Shown one piece after another: positions 10,201 through 23,700 of a DNA stretch of 64,000 bases. Position 1 is the stretch's first letter, and each line of letters opens with the position of its first letter. The notes beneath the pieces were generated by a model. It was not told the DNA's origin. It searched no databases and saw only the letters and a list, made by a program, of their open reading frames with translations. This DNA is from Caprella mutica (taxonomy: Eukaryota > Arthropoda > Malacostraca > Amphipoda > Caprellidae): assembly GCA_947561585.1 (NCBI GenBank), contig CANNZV010000862.1, positions 1 through 64,000 of the forward strand. The letters are read 5' to 3'. A program made the position numbers and the translations under genes.

Positions 10201-12381
10201 ATTTCTACGCTCTTGTTGCAACCTGAAGAGTTTGACTCTCATGGGAGTGCCTGTGACTCTGAGTCAACTGCTGCCGGTGTTCTTTGCTTGTGAAAAGGTA
10301 AGAATGGATTCATTTATTGTAGCTAACATTTCTTCTCTAATATTCTTTTTGTTAGAATTCTAATTTTGTTAATAACTTTCATATTAGTTAGGTAACTCGG
10401 GTAAGTTTTGAGTTATCCTAAGCTCCCAATTTTTGATCATTTATACCAGTTATAATAAAATGTTAAATTATATACTTTTTCTTTTATGATCTAAAATTGA
10501 GAGCCAGCCATATGATGACATGGACCTTAGCCTAGTTAACTGTTTAATGAGTGATGTCATATAGCTAGCTACTTATACTTCTTTCAGATAAAATACCTAG
10601 CCTTCACATACAATAATGGTTTGGAGGAATCTGATAAATACAACAGCATCACAGCTCTACACAGTGCAGGTGCCCTGAAAAATGTCACCAAACTACACCT
10701 GATGTTGGATCAGTCTGGAATCCTGCCACCTCCTCTTTTCTGGGAAATATTCATCAACCTTGAGGAACTTATTCTCATTTTCTCATCGAGAGTTCATCAA
10801 CGTGTGGCATACTTGTATGAGGACACAATTTTCTCCCTCAGTGACCGAGGTAAGCTTTATCTAGACTAGGACTTGAAGCTCCTATTATATAGAACCTGCA
10901 CATCTTATTTTATTTCTTAGTAATCTGTAGCTAACAACTTTGAGTAGCTCGAGATCTCTTTTTTGACTCGTTTTATTTAGCTAGCTAAAATATCCCATCA
11001 TTTTGCAGGTATGAATGATAACAAGTTGTTGAAGTTGAAGAAGTTCATCACCACTGACATGACTGGAAAGCTGTACCTAACGTCCTACTCCAGGCAAGAG
11101 AAGAAACGCTTCCCAGATGTTTCCCTCAATAGAGGTTTGGACAGAGCGTTCCTAACTAGATGGTCCGACATGCGAAATGGCGGACTGTTGAGCGATGCTA
11201 ACGGTAACGCTCTAATGGGACCCAGCACTGCCATTCTGTACAGACTGCCTGAAAACTTGCAGCCATGGGCTGGGTTGCTTCATATGGGCATAATATTGTC
11301 TGCGCATTTGCCTGACACCCTAGCAAGAATATTAAGGAGTTGTCCAGAAATCACTTCGCTCGTTATTTTCTTCAACTATGAAACGACAGAATTATTAGAA
11401 ATATGCTCAGTTTTGTTCTCCAATCAAAGTAAATTGGAAAAACTGTCAATTGTCAAGAAATCAGGATTTAGCTTGCTGCTTGATTTGCAGAATCTAGAGT
11501 TGACTAATTTGACTCATCTTAGTCTGCCATCTTGTGCCATCAATCACAAAACTAATAATTCATCCAATGACTCGCAAACGTCCATAGATAATGCCTACCA
11601 GAATGGATTCAAGAAACCACGGTTGGGTGTCAGTGATGTTGAATTGACTGATTTGTTGCCGTTAGGTCTTTGTATCACTGGGTGTCCAAATATTACTGTA
11701 TTGGAAATTGGAATTTCCGAGTGTGAAGAGATGAAATTGACGGATAAAATAATGGAAAAGCTCCCTCCTAAAACCAAGTCTGTCTTTGAATCATTAGTTA
11801 GTATAAAAAATCTTCTTAAACTGAAGAACCTAACTCTCCACAATTTACCTATTCGCAACGGTTCATTTTTGATACAAATTTTCCAGAACTGTAAAAACCT
11901 GTCTAGAGTTAGGCTCAAAGATTTGGGACCATCAGGTTTATGCTGCTATTCACGACAATTATGCCAGGCCTTGGCTCATTGTGGCTCTCTAGTTGATTTC
12001 AGAATAGAGCAGAACAATATCGCCCCTTGTAGGGAACTGTTCCACGCCATCTCTACCCACTGTGAAAAACTCCAGAGATTGGTGATCATTTCTCCTGGAA
12101 CTCCATTCACCAGTTATGCTCTGAGTGACATCATTCACCTTCTAAAGTCTGCCAATTCTCTTGTGTTTGCGTACTTCAAGTCTGACTACTGGACTCAGAG
12201 GGACGATGCGTCACTGCAAAGAACTGCTAAGGGACTCAGGAAGACCAAACCTGAGCTCTTTGTGTTCCATGACGTGACTAACAGGTCAGAATTGCAGGAG
12301 AAGAGGAACTCTATTCCACTTTGTCACCTCATGGAGATGGTGGAGATTAACTCATGGACACGATTTCACAACTTGCCGTAA
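7255..12381 (+). CDS. FBXL18: F-box/LRR protein, FBXL18-like, 670 residues
   Basis: Coding exons are 7255-7397, 10063-10297, 10588-10849 and 11009-12381, all GT-AG with matching phases. The N-terminus is an F-box (residues about 7-47: IPDEIIIKILSFLPTKDLIS). Leucine-rich-repeat-like segments follow. The C-terminal half resembles FBXL18: GFKKPRLGV, LKNLTLHNLP, CGSLVDFRIEQNN, and a final LCHLMEMVEINSW close to the family C-terminus. FBXL18 is the substrate receptor of an SCF (SKP1-CUL1-F-box) ubiquitin ligase; in mammals FBXL7 is a reported target. At 670 residues it is slightly short for the family (about 700-800). The start is the first ATG of the exon carrying the F-box. The stop TAA overlaps a GTAAGT, so a short further exon cannot be excluded. 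Intron 1 (2.7 kb) contains nested transposons. Confidence 0.85.
7556..8577. mobile_element. Foldback element nested in the hAT MITE
   Basis: The ends CAGGTAAATTGCGG and CCGCAATTTACC are inverted. Inside, the arms at about 8085-8165 (GAAGATACGGCATTGCG, GCGCAAGATAATGCTCTACA) and 8285-8370 are long inverted copies. Together they form a large hairpin. No ORF is present. Confidence 0.65.
8658..9669. mobile_element. TTAA-flanked insertion nested in the hAT MITE
   Basis: It is bounded by TTAA at 8654-8657 and 9670-9673. Removing it restores continuity with the 51752-51888 relative (TACAGTAATAAATTAATGGG there). It has inverted subterminal arms (8690-8735: TATCTAAAAGCTGAGCG; 9171-9205) and itself appears to contain the element at 9427-9669. 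Confidence 0.6.
9427..9669. mobile_element. TIR element, family E-like ends
   Basis: Its inverted ends CCCAGTCTGAAAAGTA and TACTTTTCAGACTGGG extend inwards over GGATTAATCCTGCGCCCA, about 50 bp of near-perfect inverted repeat. I could not identify a clear target-site duplication. Confidence 0.72.
10396..10505. mobile_element. Family A MITE, diverged, in FBXL18 intron 2
   Basis: GGTAAGTTTTGAGTTATCCT and the inverted pair CTCCCAATTTTTGATCAT / ATGATCTAAAATTGAGAG define a diverged member. Confidence 0.6.
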
Positions 12382-12430
12382 GTTAACCGAGCCCATACCT
12401 AAATATTGCATTTAAATCCGTTTTTTATAC

Positions 12431-12558
12431 GGTAAGTTACTTATTATCGGTCAGCTCCACATCTTCGGTCATGCAAGTAAACAGGATATAATTTTAATTG
12501 TTATATCGTTTTTTCTTATATGACCGAAGATGTGAAACTGACTGATAATGCATAACTT
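12431..12558. mobile_element. Family A MITE
   Basis: GGTAAGTTACTTATTATCGG with CACATCTTCGGTCATG is inverted against TATGACCGAAGATGTG and ACTGATAATGCATAACTT. It begins about 50 bp after the FBXL18 stop codon and so may lie in its 3' UTR. Confidence 0.75.
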
Positions 12559-12765
12559 ATATCATTATTAGTTTACCTCTAAATTGTGTCTACTATGCCG
12601 TAGTATGAACTAACTGATTTAATTAACAATGAAAGCTAAATATATTCCTGTGTCAAATTTAGGGTTTACCTCTAAGAAATCACTAGCTTCCAGTAGCCAC
12701 TTGAGAATTATTCCAGTTAAAGCAAATACCTCCTCTTGCTAACTCCTTGATAAATTATGAATAAG

Positions 12766-12815
12766 TTCACCTATGATCGAAAATGTGGAATTGTTCGATA
12801 ACTGAGAACATACCC
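12766..12815. mobile_element. Family A half element
   Basis: Only one terminus is visible: TATGATCGAAAATGTGGAAT, then GTTCGATAACTGAGAACATA and CCC before TA. Confidence 0.55.
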
Positions 12816-13367
12816 TATTAGGGTTGGTAAGGTAATGTTAGTCTGCTTTAATGCTCTCTAGTCTCTTTCTGCATAGTCTTATTATTAGATATTTTATGAA
12901 TTCTCTGTTACTTACATTTGTTAGCTGTTTAAAAAATTGTTGATGGAATTATTCAAGTTACATTGAATTTGTTCCTTTTTCTTCCACATTCTTGAAACTT
13001 GTGGGCACTTTGAAAGATTTCTTGTTCCAATTCTGCCATTGAATTTTGTTTTCAAAGTGTCGAAATTTTATTCTGTTAATAATCTTAGGCATTTTAACAT
13101 CTTTGATCATTATCAGATTTTGTCGCATCTTTCCTACTGAAACATGTGACCTTTTTATTTTTTTAATGGTTAAATTGAAGTCAATTGAAATAATTAAATA
13201 GATTTAGTGTATTTATATGGGGGAGATATAGTAACTAGTAAATTATTTGATATTATTAATTATAATAACTTGATAGTTCTGAAAAACCAGATATTCGATC
13301 TAAGCCTAATTAACCAAATAAAGATTTAACGTAAATAATGTTATTTAAGATGGCTTATTTATCTCTA

Positions 13368-13641
13368 GGGTTGTGACAATGTGCTTTATGAAATTGTAGA
13401 TCCTGAAAATATTATGGACGGAGTCCATATATTCTTATTCGTCTGTGATATTCTTAAGATCTTTGATTTATAAAGCATATTGTCACAACCCTAGTGACAA
13501 TATGCTTTATAGATCATAGAGAATATTATAGACGGAGAGAATTAAAGAGTATTGAATGGTTCTACACCAGCAGTATATAGATACCATTTCATTTGTGATA
13601 TTCTTAAGATCTATGATTTATAAAGCATATTGTCACAACCC
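13368..13641. mobile_element. Family B MITE dimer
   Basis: Two copies stand head to tail and share the TA at 13492-13493. The first (13368-13491) has both termini; the second lacks its first few bases. TA lies on both outer sides. Tandem dimers of this kind arise when a copy inserts at the TA of another. Confidence 0.78.
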
Positions 13642-13869
13642 TAGGTATTTAGTACCGCTCCTCCTTTTAGTAGTAAAACAGTTTAGCGTGATGTAAGATA
13701 TGTAGGTATTAAAACATTCCGTAAATTTGTAATCGTTCCGTCCTACACTCAGGTTTTGAGTTCATTTCAAATCCTCTTTTCCAGTCAGAATTTCTACCAA
13801 GCCTCTTCTATAGTAAATACTCTTAGTGTTGTATAATTTATTGAAACTAAGTAATGAATGCCATGTTTA

Positions 13870-14269
13870 GAGGTCCTCCCCAGACTAAAAAAAAACTAAT
13901 TCATAACATTGTAGAACCATGGACTAGGATCATATTTTTTATGTACCTACTTCTTAAGTTTTGGATACTCTGAAACAATTGTACGCAACACTAATCTGAC
14001 TCTGTAGAAAAAGGTTGTACACAGTTTGTTTGGATTCAAATTAGAAATTGTAACAGTGTCCCTTAGCTACATTAAGCGAGAGTTTATATAAGTTCTTATT
14101 CCATACCTTTAATCTAAAAAACAACAACTGTACAATATTTTCTTTGGAGCTCAAATTAGCAACTGTGACGTAAAACTGATAATTTAATGGGATTTGCAGC
14201 AAAATGATTATACAAAATTAGTTCTGATGGAAACTTTTAAAACAATTTAAGTTGCCTGGAGAGGACCTC
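13870..14269. mobile_element. Family F MITE, 400 bp
   Basis: The short inverted ends GAGGTCCTCC and GGAGAGGACCTC are flanked by TA on both sides (13868-13869, 14270-14271). The right half is similar to sequence ending near 56172. Confidence 0.65.
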
Positions 14270-14393
14270 TAATAATATCTCCATCTTCATAATATTGTTA
14301 TATTATGGATTTTATTCTATGTTATTATATTTTATCTGTAATCTTGTTTTATTCGATACATGGGTTAGCCATTTAGTGAAGTTCAGTAGAAAT

Positions 14394-14532
14394 CCTCTAT
14401 AGTGTACAATCATGAGTAAATAATAGCATCAGTTCTTAGGAAACTGGTGGCCATTATATGGCAGACTGAAGAAAATTTGTTCACCATATCTCTTATTCTG
14501 GACTATACATTCACTGTAGAGGAGTTCTACCG
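14394..14532. mobile_element. pogo/Tigger-like MITE
   Basis: The left end CAGTAGAAATCCTCTATAGT and the right end ACTGTAGAGGAGTTCTAC are inverted. The CAGTRGAA-CTCCTCTATAG pattern is that of pogo-type termini, and similar ends occur at 50036-50412. Confidence 0.6.
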
Positions 14533-14711
14533 TAAAAGTTGAGCGATTATTAGGTCAAATAACTCTAGCTTTATCTCCAAAATTATATTTTCTTCTTTGC
14601 TAAAACATGAAGTTGTTTTCTATCTACCAGCGACAGAACGCAGCGGTTACTCCTGTACAAAAGTGTCTCCTGCTTAATATACACAGTTTGTAAGTGGGTG
14701 TGTGTTTGTGC

Positions 14712-17700
14712 TCAGGTGCCTTGGACAATGTCTGCCTTCAGTTTGCTGTAGAGACGAGACGCCCAAAACAACTCTATTTCGAATGGCTTGAAGTCTGAAA
14801 CGAAATTGAACATTTAAAAGAAGTTACAAGTTAATGAACTGATACACATTTTCGAATAAGTAAAATGTATAATTTAACAACTCTTCAATGGTATCAGTGA
14901 TACCTGAAGTGTTTTAATTGGTATCCATGATGCCTGCAGGTATCATGGATACCAATTAAAATGAATTATATTTTTGCTTATATGATTGAAAAGTGTGGAG
15001 CCATAATATTAGAGGTTATTTAAACTCTGCTTTGAAGGTTTTCCAGTTTTCAAGCTATCGAATAGAAAAATTTCTATTCATCATCAGGAGGAGGGTGAAT
15101 AGAAACATGCGTCTTTTAGACGCATGTTAAAAAAGTTAAATAAATCCGCTCGTTTGAGGAGCACAAGAGATGCATCATAAATAACTCTTAACAGTCTCAT
15201 CCTAACTCTTTAAAGGCCTTCTTCACACATGTCAGGAAGCCGTCCGGTCCGGCTCCTCTCAGTGCTTTTTTTTAGCACTGAGAGGAGCCGGTACTGTGTG
15301 AATGTGTCCGTTTAAATTAAAGAACGATATATTTTCCACTGAAACTGAAGCACTGAGAGGAGACGGATCGGATCGTACACTGATGTGAGTGAAAAAGCCT
15401 CTTCAACTCTCATAATTATTGTTGTGACAATATCCGTTTAAAATCATTGATCCTCAATATAGACGGAGATAATTAAAGAGTTGAATGGTACTAAATCAGC
15501 GGTATATAGTATTAGATACCATTTCATTTCGTTTATGCTATTCTAAAGAACTATGATTTTTAACGCATATTGTTACAATCCTACTCTTAATTCACCCTAA
15601 CTCTGTACTCACTCTTGACAAGAGGATGAGTTTCAGTCTCTTCGTATCTTCTGATGGAGGGAAACTCTGAAAAAAGAGGGTAAAGTGTCTACCATTAGCA
15701 AGAACTGAATTAACCACACGCATTGTAGCTCTATAGTATAATAAATGATGGAGTGTCTAAGCCACATTTTGTTCAGGAGATGCATCCAAAGTTAGTAAAT
15801 AGATTTTGGAGGTTTATTGAGATATAACTGACGATTAAGGTACTTTTATTAATCTTAGCATAAGATACTGTTGCAGCAATGAAAAAATACTAAATTTTAT
15901 TATTTTCATTGTTTTATCATTATTTCATTTTATTTAAATTTTATAATTTTTTTATGAAAAACCCTTTCTCTACTGTATGGGTCATGTAGCTTCATTTTAT
16001 AAAGTACATTGAGAGAACAATAAGACTTTAATTGAGGAACACTAAACGATTGCCATTAAGGATATTTTTGAACTATTGGAGAAAGTGCGATGCTAGATTT
16101 AATAATTCAGTTAAATAATTTCCTTAACTGACTGCTAAGATAAAATAGAAATCAGGTCTACCCTACAAACATATTTTAGAGCATATCTCAAAATATGTTC
16201 TAAACCATATATCAATACATAACTAGATAAATATCTCAAAACATGAATAGATACGTGTCTTTATACATCTCAAAAAATTGTTTTAAAACCTATTGCAAGA
16301 CACGTACTACTCAAAATATATATAGATATACGTTCCAAGACATGTATTTATTGAACATATCAAGACATGTATTGATATTTGTGTGTGTATTTGTTACATA
16401 TATTCCCGTAGTTGCACTCACCAGTCTCGTCCATACCGCTCCTCTTCAATGAGTCCAAACTATCCAACTCCTTCTGTACTGACTCCCATCCTGAAAAAGA
16501 AACAATTGGTTACTTTTATTTATTTCACCTCCTTACACTTGAACATAAATTGATTATATTCGGAGTAAATTATATCATCCATAATATACAAAAGAGTGAA
16601 TAGTGAAGAAATTTTAGGCTCTGAGTCGGCTTTCACTTAATTTTTTTTAATTTTAGTAGAGTTTAACGTCTGCTTCGGAAACAAAAGGCCATATCGCTGA
16701 CGTCAATAGGAAATTAAATACAAGGGACTGGAAGAAGCAGTCAGACAGGAAAGTGGCTCCATGAACAAAGTCACTAACCACCAGTCGGTGATAATGCTCA
16801 AGGATGCAGAAAAGCTACTCCGTGAACACAAACTATAGCTACATAGTGATGTATAGTATACAAATTACACATCCCTATGTTTACTGTATAGCTACAAACC
16901 ATACACAGCACTGTATACCCCACACAGCAGTTGTAACCCGACCCTTGACATCATCAAGATATCCTGAACATTTTGGTGCTATTTTAGGTACTATTGTGAA
17001 AAATGTGAACAGCAAGCAACCTAGTAACTAGGGTTACTTACGAGTTAGCGGACAGTTCCGTGATACATTTATACTTGCAGGTATCATGGATACCAATTGA
17101 AATTACCACTATTTTCTCATATGATCGAAAATGTGGAACTGTTCGGTAACTTGGAACTTCTGTACGAGTTATACAGATTTCACATAATGGACGTACATCA
17201 TCCACAGTGTCCTGGTTAACGCGTCACAATAATATCAATAAATTGTTTATACCAATTAATTCCCTTATTCTGACTCCTCATTCTCACTCTGACGTCCTAA
17301 AAGTAAATTCCAAAGTAGCAAATTAAAAGCATTATACAATGGAGTGACGTTTCTTAACCTCTATGGCCTAAGACAACACAATTGTCCCCTTCCAAATGAT
17401 GTATTTGGCGTGTTACTTTTAAAGAGATATCATCTTAAGACGACTGGATAAACATGTGTACGTTTTAATTATTTAAGAACATAGTGATTGAAAAAAAAGA
17501 TATCTTCCTGAGTAGAATTGTTCAAATCTTAAAAGAAAAAAGATTATCTAAATTGTTAATTATCACTATAACAATCATTTTGAATTAACTATTATTATTA
17601 TCCAAAGTTTTCTAAATCATAAATTTAAATATTAACTTCACAAAATAGGTATGCAGCGAATATTTTATGGGTAAAAGTAAAATGTCAGCAATAAAAATTG

Positions 17701-20700
17701 GCATATATGGCATTATCGAATGGGGACACAGTATATATTGAGTATATTCTGTTCAATGTTAATAGCTATATATATATTTGGTATATAATATATTTAGTTT
17801 ACACAAAGTATATTCAGTGGCAATAAAATTCAAGGATATCAAGAAGGTTGTTAGAAAATGCCACATAGGGCATAGTAAATATATTCAGTTAGTTTTTTTT
17901 AAAGAATAGGAAAAACAAAAAAATAATTGATAATATTTTATATATTAATTATATGAGTTATTGTTCCTGAACGATAATATAATAACAATACATAATTGAA
18001 ATAAGGAATTAATTCATAATATCAGATATGATTTATTGCATGATCGAAAATGTGTAACTGTCCCATAACTCAGAACTTACCCTACAGAAAAAACTAAAAA
18101 GAATTCATTATTGAAGTTCAACTAAAAAATAATCGAAAAAAATAGAAGCAAATCATAGAAAACTGGATTTATTGTAAAATTCAAAATTGAAATAAAAGCC
18201 ATTAAAAATTATAGCTATTTTTCGAAAGAAAATAGTATTATTTAGTCAGATTTATAATATAATTATTAGAGAACTGATTACGTAACTTGTAGAACAGCGT
18301 AACTATCTATTATTGAATAGTAACATTTACTATCACTATTGAATAGTAACATTTACTATCACTATTGAATAGTAACATTTACTATCACTATTGAATAGTA
18401 ACATTTACTATCACTATTGAATAGTAACATTTACTATCACTATTGAATAGTAACATTTACTATCACTATTGAATAGTAACATTTACTATCACTATTGAAT
18501 AGTAACATTTACTATCACTATTGAATAGTAACATTTACTATCACTATTGAATAGTAACATTTACTATCACTATTGAATAGTAACATTTACTATCACTATT
18601 GAATAGTAACATTTACTATCACTATTGAATAGTAACATTTACTATCACTATTGAATAGTAACATTTACTATCACTATTGAATAGTAACATTTACTATCAC
18701 TATTGAATAGTAACATTTACTATCACTATTGAATAGTAACATTTACTATCACTATTGAATAGTAACATTTACTATCACTATTGAATAGTAACACTTACTA
18801 TCACTATTGAATAGTAAGTAATAGGCCATACACCATTCACTATTACAACATTCATCATCACAATACACTGTTTTAGTACTGGCAAGTACACAAGTAATTC
18901 AGTACTAACTAGATTACGGTTTGCCTTTCTGTGTGTTTATCTTCAAAATCTCTAATTTAGTTACAGTTTTCACTAGTCATTAACTAATCTCCTATTTGCC
19001 AACGCAACCTACCAACCGAGTTCTAAAAGTGAAGTACAATGAACGGATTGCACCACTACAACCGACCAAATAATCGAACAAAATCTGACCAATGGGAGAC
19101 AAGCTAGCGGGAGGTGTGCCAACCAATCACAGCCCAGATAACGAAGGCGTGGCAGAAAAGGCTCTATCGCCAACATGTGACATTATATTGCAACACATAG
19201 TCTAATAAATGTCTATTATTAACTTCTCAATTAATCACGGTTGAATAAATGGAGAGCAATTGTACAGTCTACACTAGCGTTTATACCGCCTGAAATTCAT
19301 TTAACCATTCTAGTAAAGAATGGGCCGTAGCTGTAAGGGTTGTCCCTATCCACTACCAAATGATCCAAAGAGACATGAAGAGAAGAAGGCCTCGTAGAAG
19401 AGGGGACTGTGAAAGTACGCTCCATGCACTAGGAGTCTAGGACGTCTACTCGGCTGCCACAGGTAACCGTGTCGACCCAGCACAAGGATGACAAGAATAG
19501 ACATCCATGGATAAGAGACCTACACAGTCAGTCTGCTTAACCATGGATAAGAGACCTACACAGTCAGTCTGCTTACCCATGGATAAGAGACCTACACAGT
19601 CAGTCTGCTTACCCATGGATAAGAGACCTACACAGTCAGTCTGCTTACCCATGGATAAGAGACCTACACAGTCAGTCTGCTTACCCATGGATAAGAGACC
19701 TACACAGTCAGTCTGCTTACCCATGGATAAGAGACCTACACAGTCAGTCTGCTTACCCATGGATAAGAGACCTACACAGTCAGTCTGCTTACCCATGGAT
19801 AAGAGACCTACACAGTCAGTCTGCTTACCCATGGATAAGAGACCTACACAGTCAGTCTGCTTACCCATGGATAAGAGACCTACACAGTCAGTCTGCTTAC
19901 CCATGGATAAGAGACCTACACAGTCAGTCTGCTTACCCATGGATAAGAGACCTACACAGTCAGTCTGCTTACCCATGGATAAGAGACCTACACAGTCAGT
20001 CTGCTTACCCATGGATAAGAGACCTACACAGTCAGTCTGCTTACCCATGGATAAGAGACCTACACAGTCAGTCTGCTTACCCATGGATAAGAGACCTACA
20101 CAGTCAGTCTGCTTACCCATGGATAAGAGACCTACACAGTCAGTCTGCTTACCCATGGATAAGAGACCTACACAGTCAGTCTGCTTAACCATGGATAAGA
20201 GACCTACACAGTCAGTCTGCTTAACCATGGATAAGAGACCTACACAGTCAGTCTGCTTAACCATGGATAAGAGACCTACACAGTCAGTCTGCTTACCCAT
20301 GGATAAGAGACCTACACAGTCAGTCTGCTTACCCATGGATAAGAGACCTACACAGTCAGTCTGCTTAACCATGGATAAGAGACCTACACAGTCAGTCTGC
20401 TTACCCATCGATAAGAGACCTACACAGTCAGTCTGCTTAACCATGGATAAGAGACCTACACAGTCAGTCTGCTTACCCATGGATAAGAGACCTACACAGT
20501 CAGTCTGCTTAACCATGGATAAGAGACCTACACAGTCAGTCTGCTTACCCATGGATAGGAGACCTACACAGTCAGTCTGCTTACCCATGGATAAGAGACC
20601 TACACAGTCAGTCTGCTTAACCATGGATAAGAGACCTACACAGTCAGTCTGCTTACCCATGGATAAGAGACCTACACAGTCAGTCTGCTTACCCATGGAT

Positions 20701-23700
20701 AAGAGACCTACACAGTCAGTCTGCTTACCCATGGATAAGAGACCTACACAGTCAGTCTGCTTAACCATAGATGTAGCAAGGCAGAAGGAAGAAGTTTAAG
20801 AAAGAGCTGAAGAAAAGGCGTCAAACTACAAAAAGCAAAATGCTCCGATAGAACAAAAAGAAGGCCTACCTAAGGGTAGCCTCGGAATCGTCGACATGCA
20901 ACATTGAATGGCTACACACAGACCAAATATGGATAAAATATAACACCATTAACACTTCACCACATGGGGTCTCATAAATGAAAACTAATATTATTACTCA
21001 TCAGATCTTCTGTACTCGAAATATTGATTTCCAAAGCACCAAATAAAATGTAGAAGCTGAGTTAGTTACGTAAGCAACGTAACATGAAATGAAAAAGATG
21101 AAGACATGTGATGAATACTAAGTAGAGGGTTTAACGTCTGCTTCGGAACCAAAGGCCATATCGCTGACACCAAAAATTAAGTAAAAGGGAGTGGAAGAAG
21201 CAATCAGAAAGAAAAGTGGCTCCATGAACAAAGTCATCTACCACCGTCGGTGACAATGCTCGTGGATGCAGAAAAGCAACAAGTAGATACTGAAGATCAA
21301 ATATCCAGGCTATTATGCTAAATAATAATTATTACAAATTTTCTTAACTTTTCGTGAAATGGGAAATATTATAAACTGTTAATATTTGAGTACAATAAGA
21401 ATTAGAAGCTGTAATACCTACAGATAAGAAAAATAGCACACAGAAATTGATCCACAATGTAGGTACTATCAGATATTTTCTCGGATGGTACAAAGCAGTA
21501 CTTTACAATGTACTATCAGATAGTCTAGCTCTAGCACAATAGTAACGGATAGTACTTCACAATGTACTATCAGACAGTCTAATAGTAGATGATAGTACAA
21601 GCGTGTTCACTAACCAGTTCAGCCCTGAGCATTTTAGTAAGATGCTAATTAAGAATGGTGTCCTAGCAACAGTTTTACAGGGTAAAAACTACATTACCGA
21701 TACACCCCACAAATATTTCACCTGGGAGTATTTTTTATTCTTTTGCACTAATATAGTTTTCGGTGTTTCTAAATTCCTACTTATAATGAAAGTTTATAGT
21801 CACATAGATTTATTATTAAATTACTCACACCATATAAAAAACTGAAACTATATTGACGTTATTAAACATGGATATATTGTCACTAGGGTTGTGACAATAT
21901 GCTTCATAGATCTTAAGAATATCACAGACGAAATGAAATGGTATCGAATACTATATACCGCTGGTGTAGAACCATTCAATACTCTTTAATTCTCTCCGTC
22001 TGTAATATTCTCTATGATTTATAAAGCATATTGTCACAACCCTATTTAAACATCTATTAAATTCGTCTTTAAGATTTTGAATTTCCAATATATTTGTAAA
22101 TGATGACAGCATTTAACTGCAATGTCATTCCTTTTGCATAGAGCCTTCCTTGTGTCGGTGAATAGAAATACTGTTACATAACAAATAAAATGAATAAAAC
22201 TAAATATGCATTATTTGGTAAAAGTGAATAAATTTACTGGGAATAACCAAGGCAATAGGAAATTAAAAAGGAAGACTATTAATAATGCAAAAAATTAATT
22301 AGCTCTATTTATACTGCAGTATAACTTTATCCGCTAGTGTCCCGAGTAATGAAGTAGCCTCTATAGTGAACATATATATAATTTCTTAGCCTAAAGTCAA
22401 ATAAATATCCTATGCAATACATGAATAAAATCACTACACGAGTAAGACTTGATATCTTCTGTACGCATTTTCACCTGCAATCAGGTTAACTCTAACTGCT
22501 GGTACACACCTCACTCTACAGGTAAAAAAAATACCTGTCCAAAGTTCACCAGCAGTGAAAACCTGTCCTGTGTAGTTAGAGTGCTGTGTGTAGCTACACA
22601 GAGTATACATAGTTCCTATGTGCACCAATACAGAGTATACAGAGTGCCTATGTGTACCAATACAGAGTATACAGATTGCCTATGTGTACCTACACAGAGT
22701 ATACAGAGAGGCTGTGTGTACCTACACAGAGTGCCTAAGTGTACCAATACAGAGTATACAGAGTGCCTATGTGTACCTACACAGAGTATACAGAGAGGCT
22801 GTGTGTACCTACACAGAGTGCCTAAGTGTACCAATACAGAGTACACAGAGTGCCTATGTGTACCTACACAGAGTATACAGATTGCCTATGTGTACCTACA
22901 CAGAGTATACAGAGTGCCTATGTTTACCTACACAGAGTACACAGATTGTCTGTGTGTACCTACACAGAGTATACAGAGTGCTTATATGTAGACACAGCAC
23001 ACACAGACACACATGAGTGATATGAGTTAGCGTATTCTAAGATGCGATGATGGTGTAAAATTACTCAATAGTCAGTTGTATCACAGGTACATTAGGTACC
23101 TATTAGTGCTACTTAACTCATACAGGTAAACCTATATTATGTGACTGAAAAGGAGTCTGCGCACAGCTAATGGGTAAGTTACGAATTATCGGTCAGTTTC
23201 ACATCTTTGATCATATAAGAAAAACTATTTAATAACAATTTTGAAGTTTAACTTAACTGTTATTGTGAAGGATCACTTACGGCGAGTTGAATAAAAAGAA
23301 GAGGAAAATGAAGAGTAGAATTAGAATAGCTATAATTTGAAGTTGTAACATATGGCAATGCAGTGAAATCAATAATTGAAACAGATTGAAACGAAATCGT
23401 GTTCTCTCTTAACCGCCAAGTACATCGTTAAGAAACTAACTATACAATAGTAGGGTAAGTTACGAATTATCGGTCAGTACTACATCTTCGGTCATATAAG
23501 AAAAACACGATATAATAATTGTTATTATTTTTATCTGCAAACCCGGGTTTGCAGAAGTATTAGATGTATTAAGTATTAGACTGAAGATGTAGTACTGACC
23601 GATAATACAGAACTCACCCTATCTAACTATCTATAGCAGATGCAGACCATTGTACCACACTATTACAATAAGAACAATAGAAGAGGCAGTTACAGTGTAA

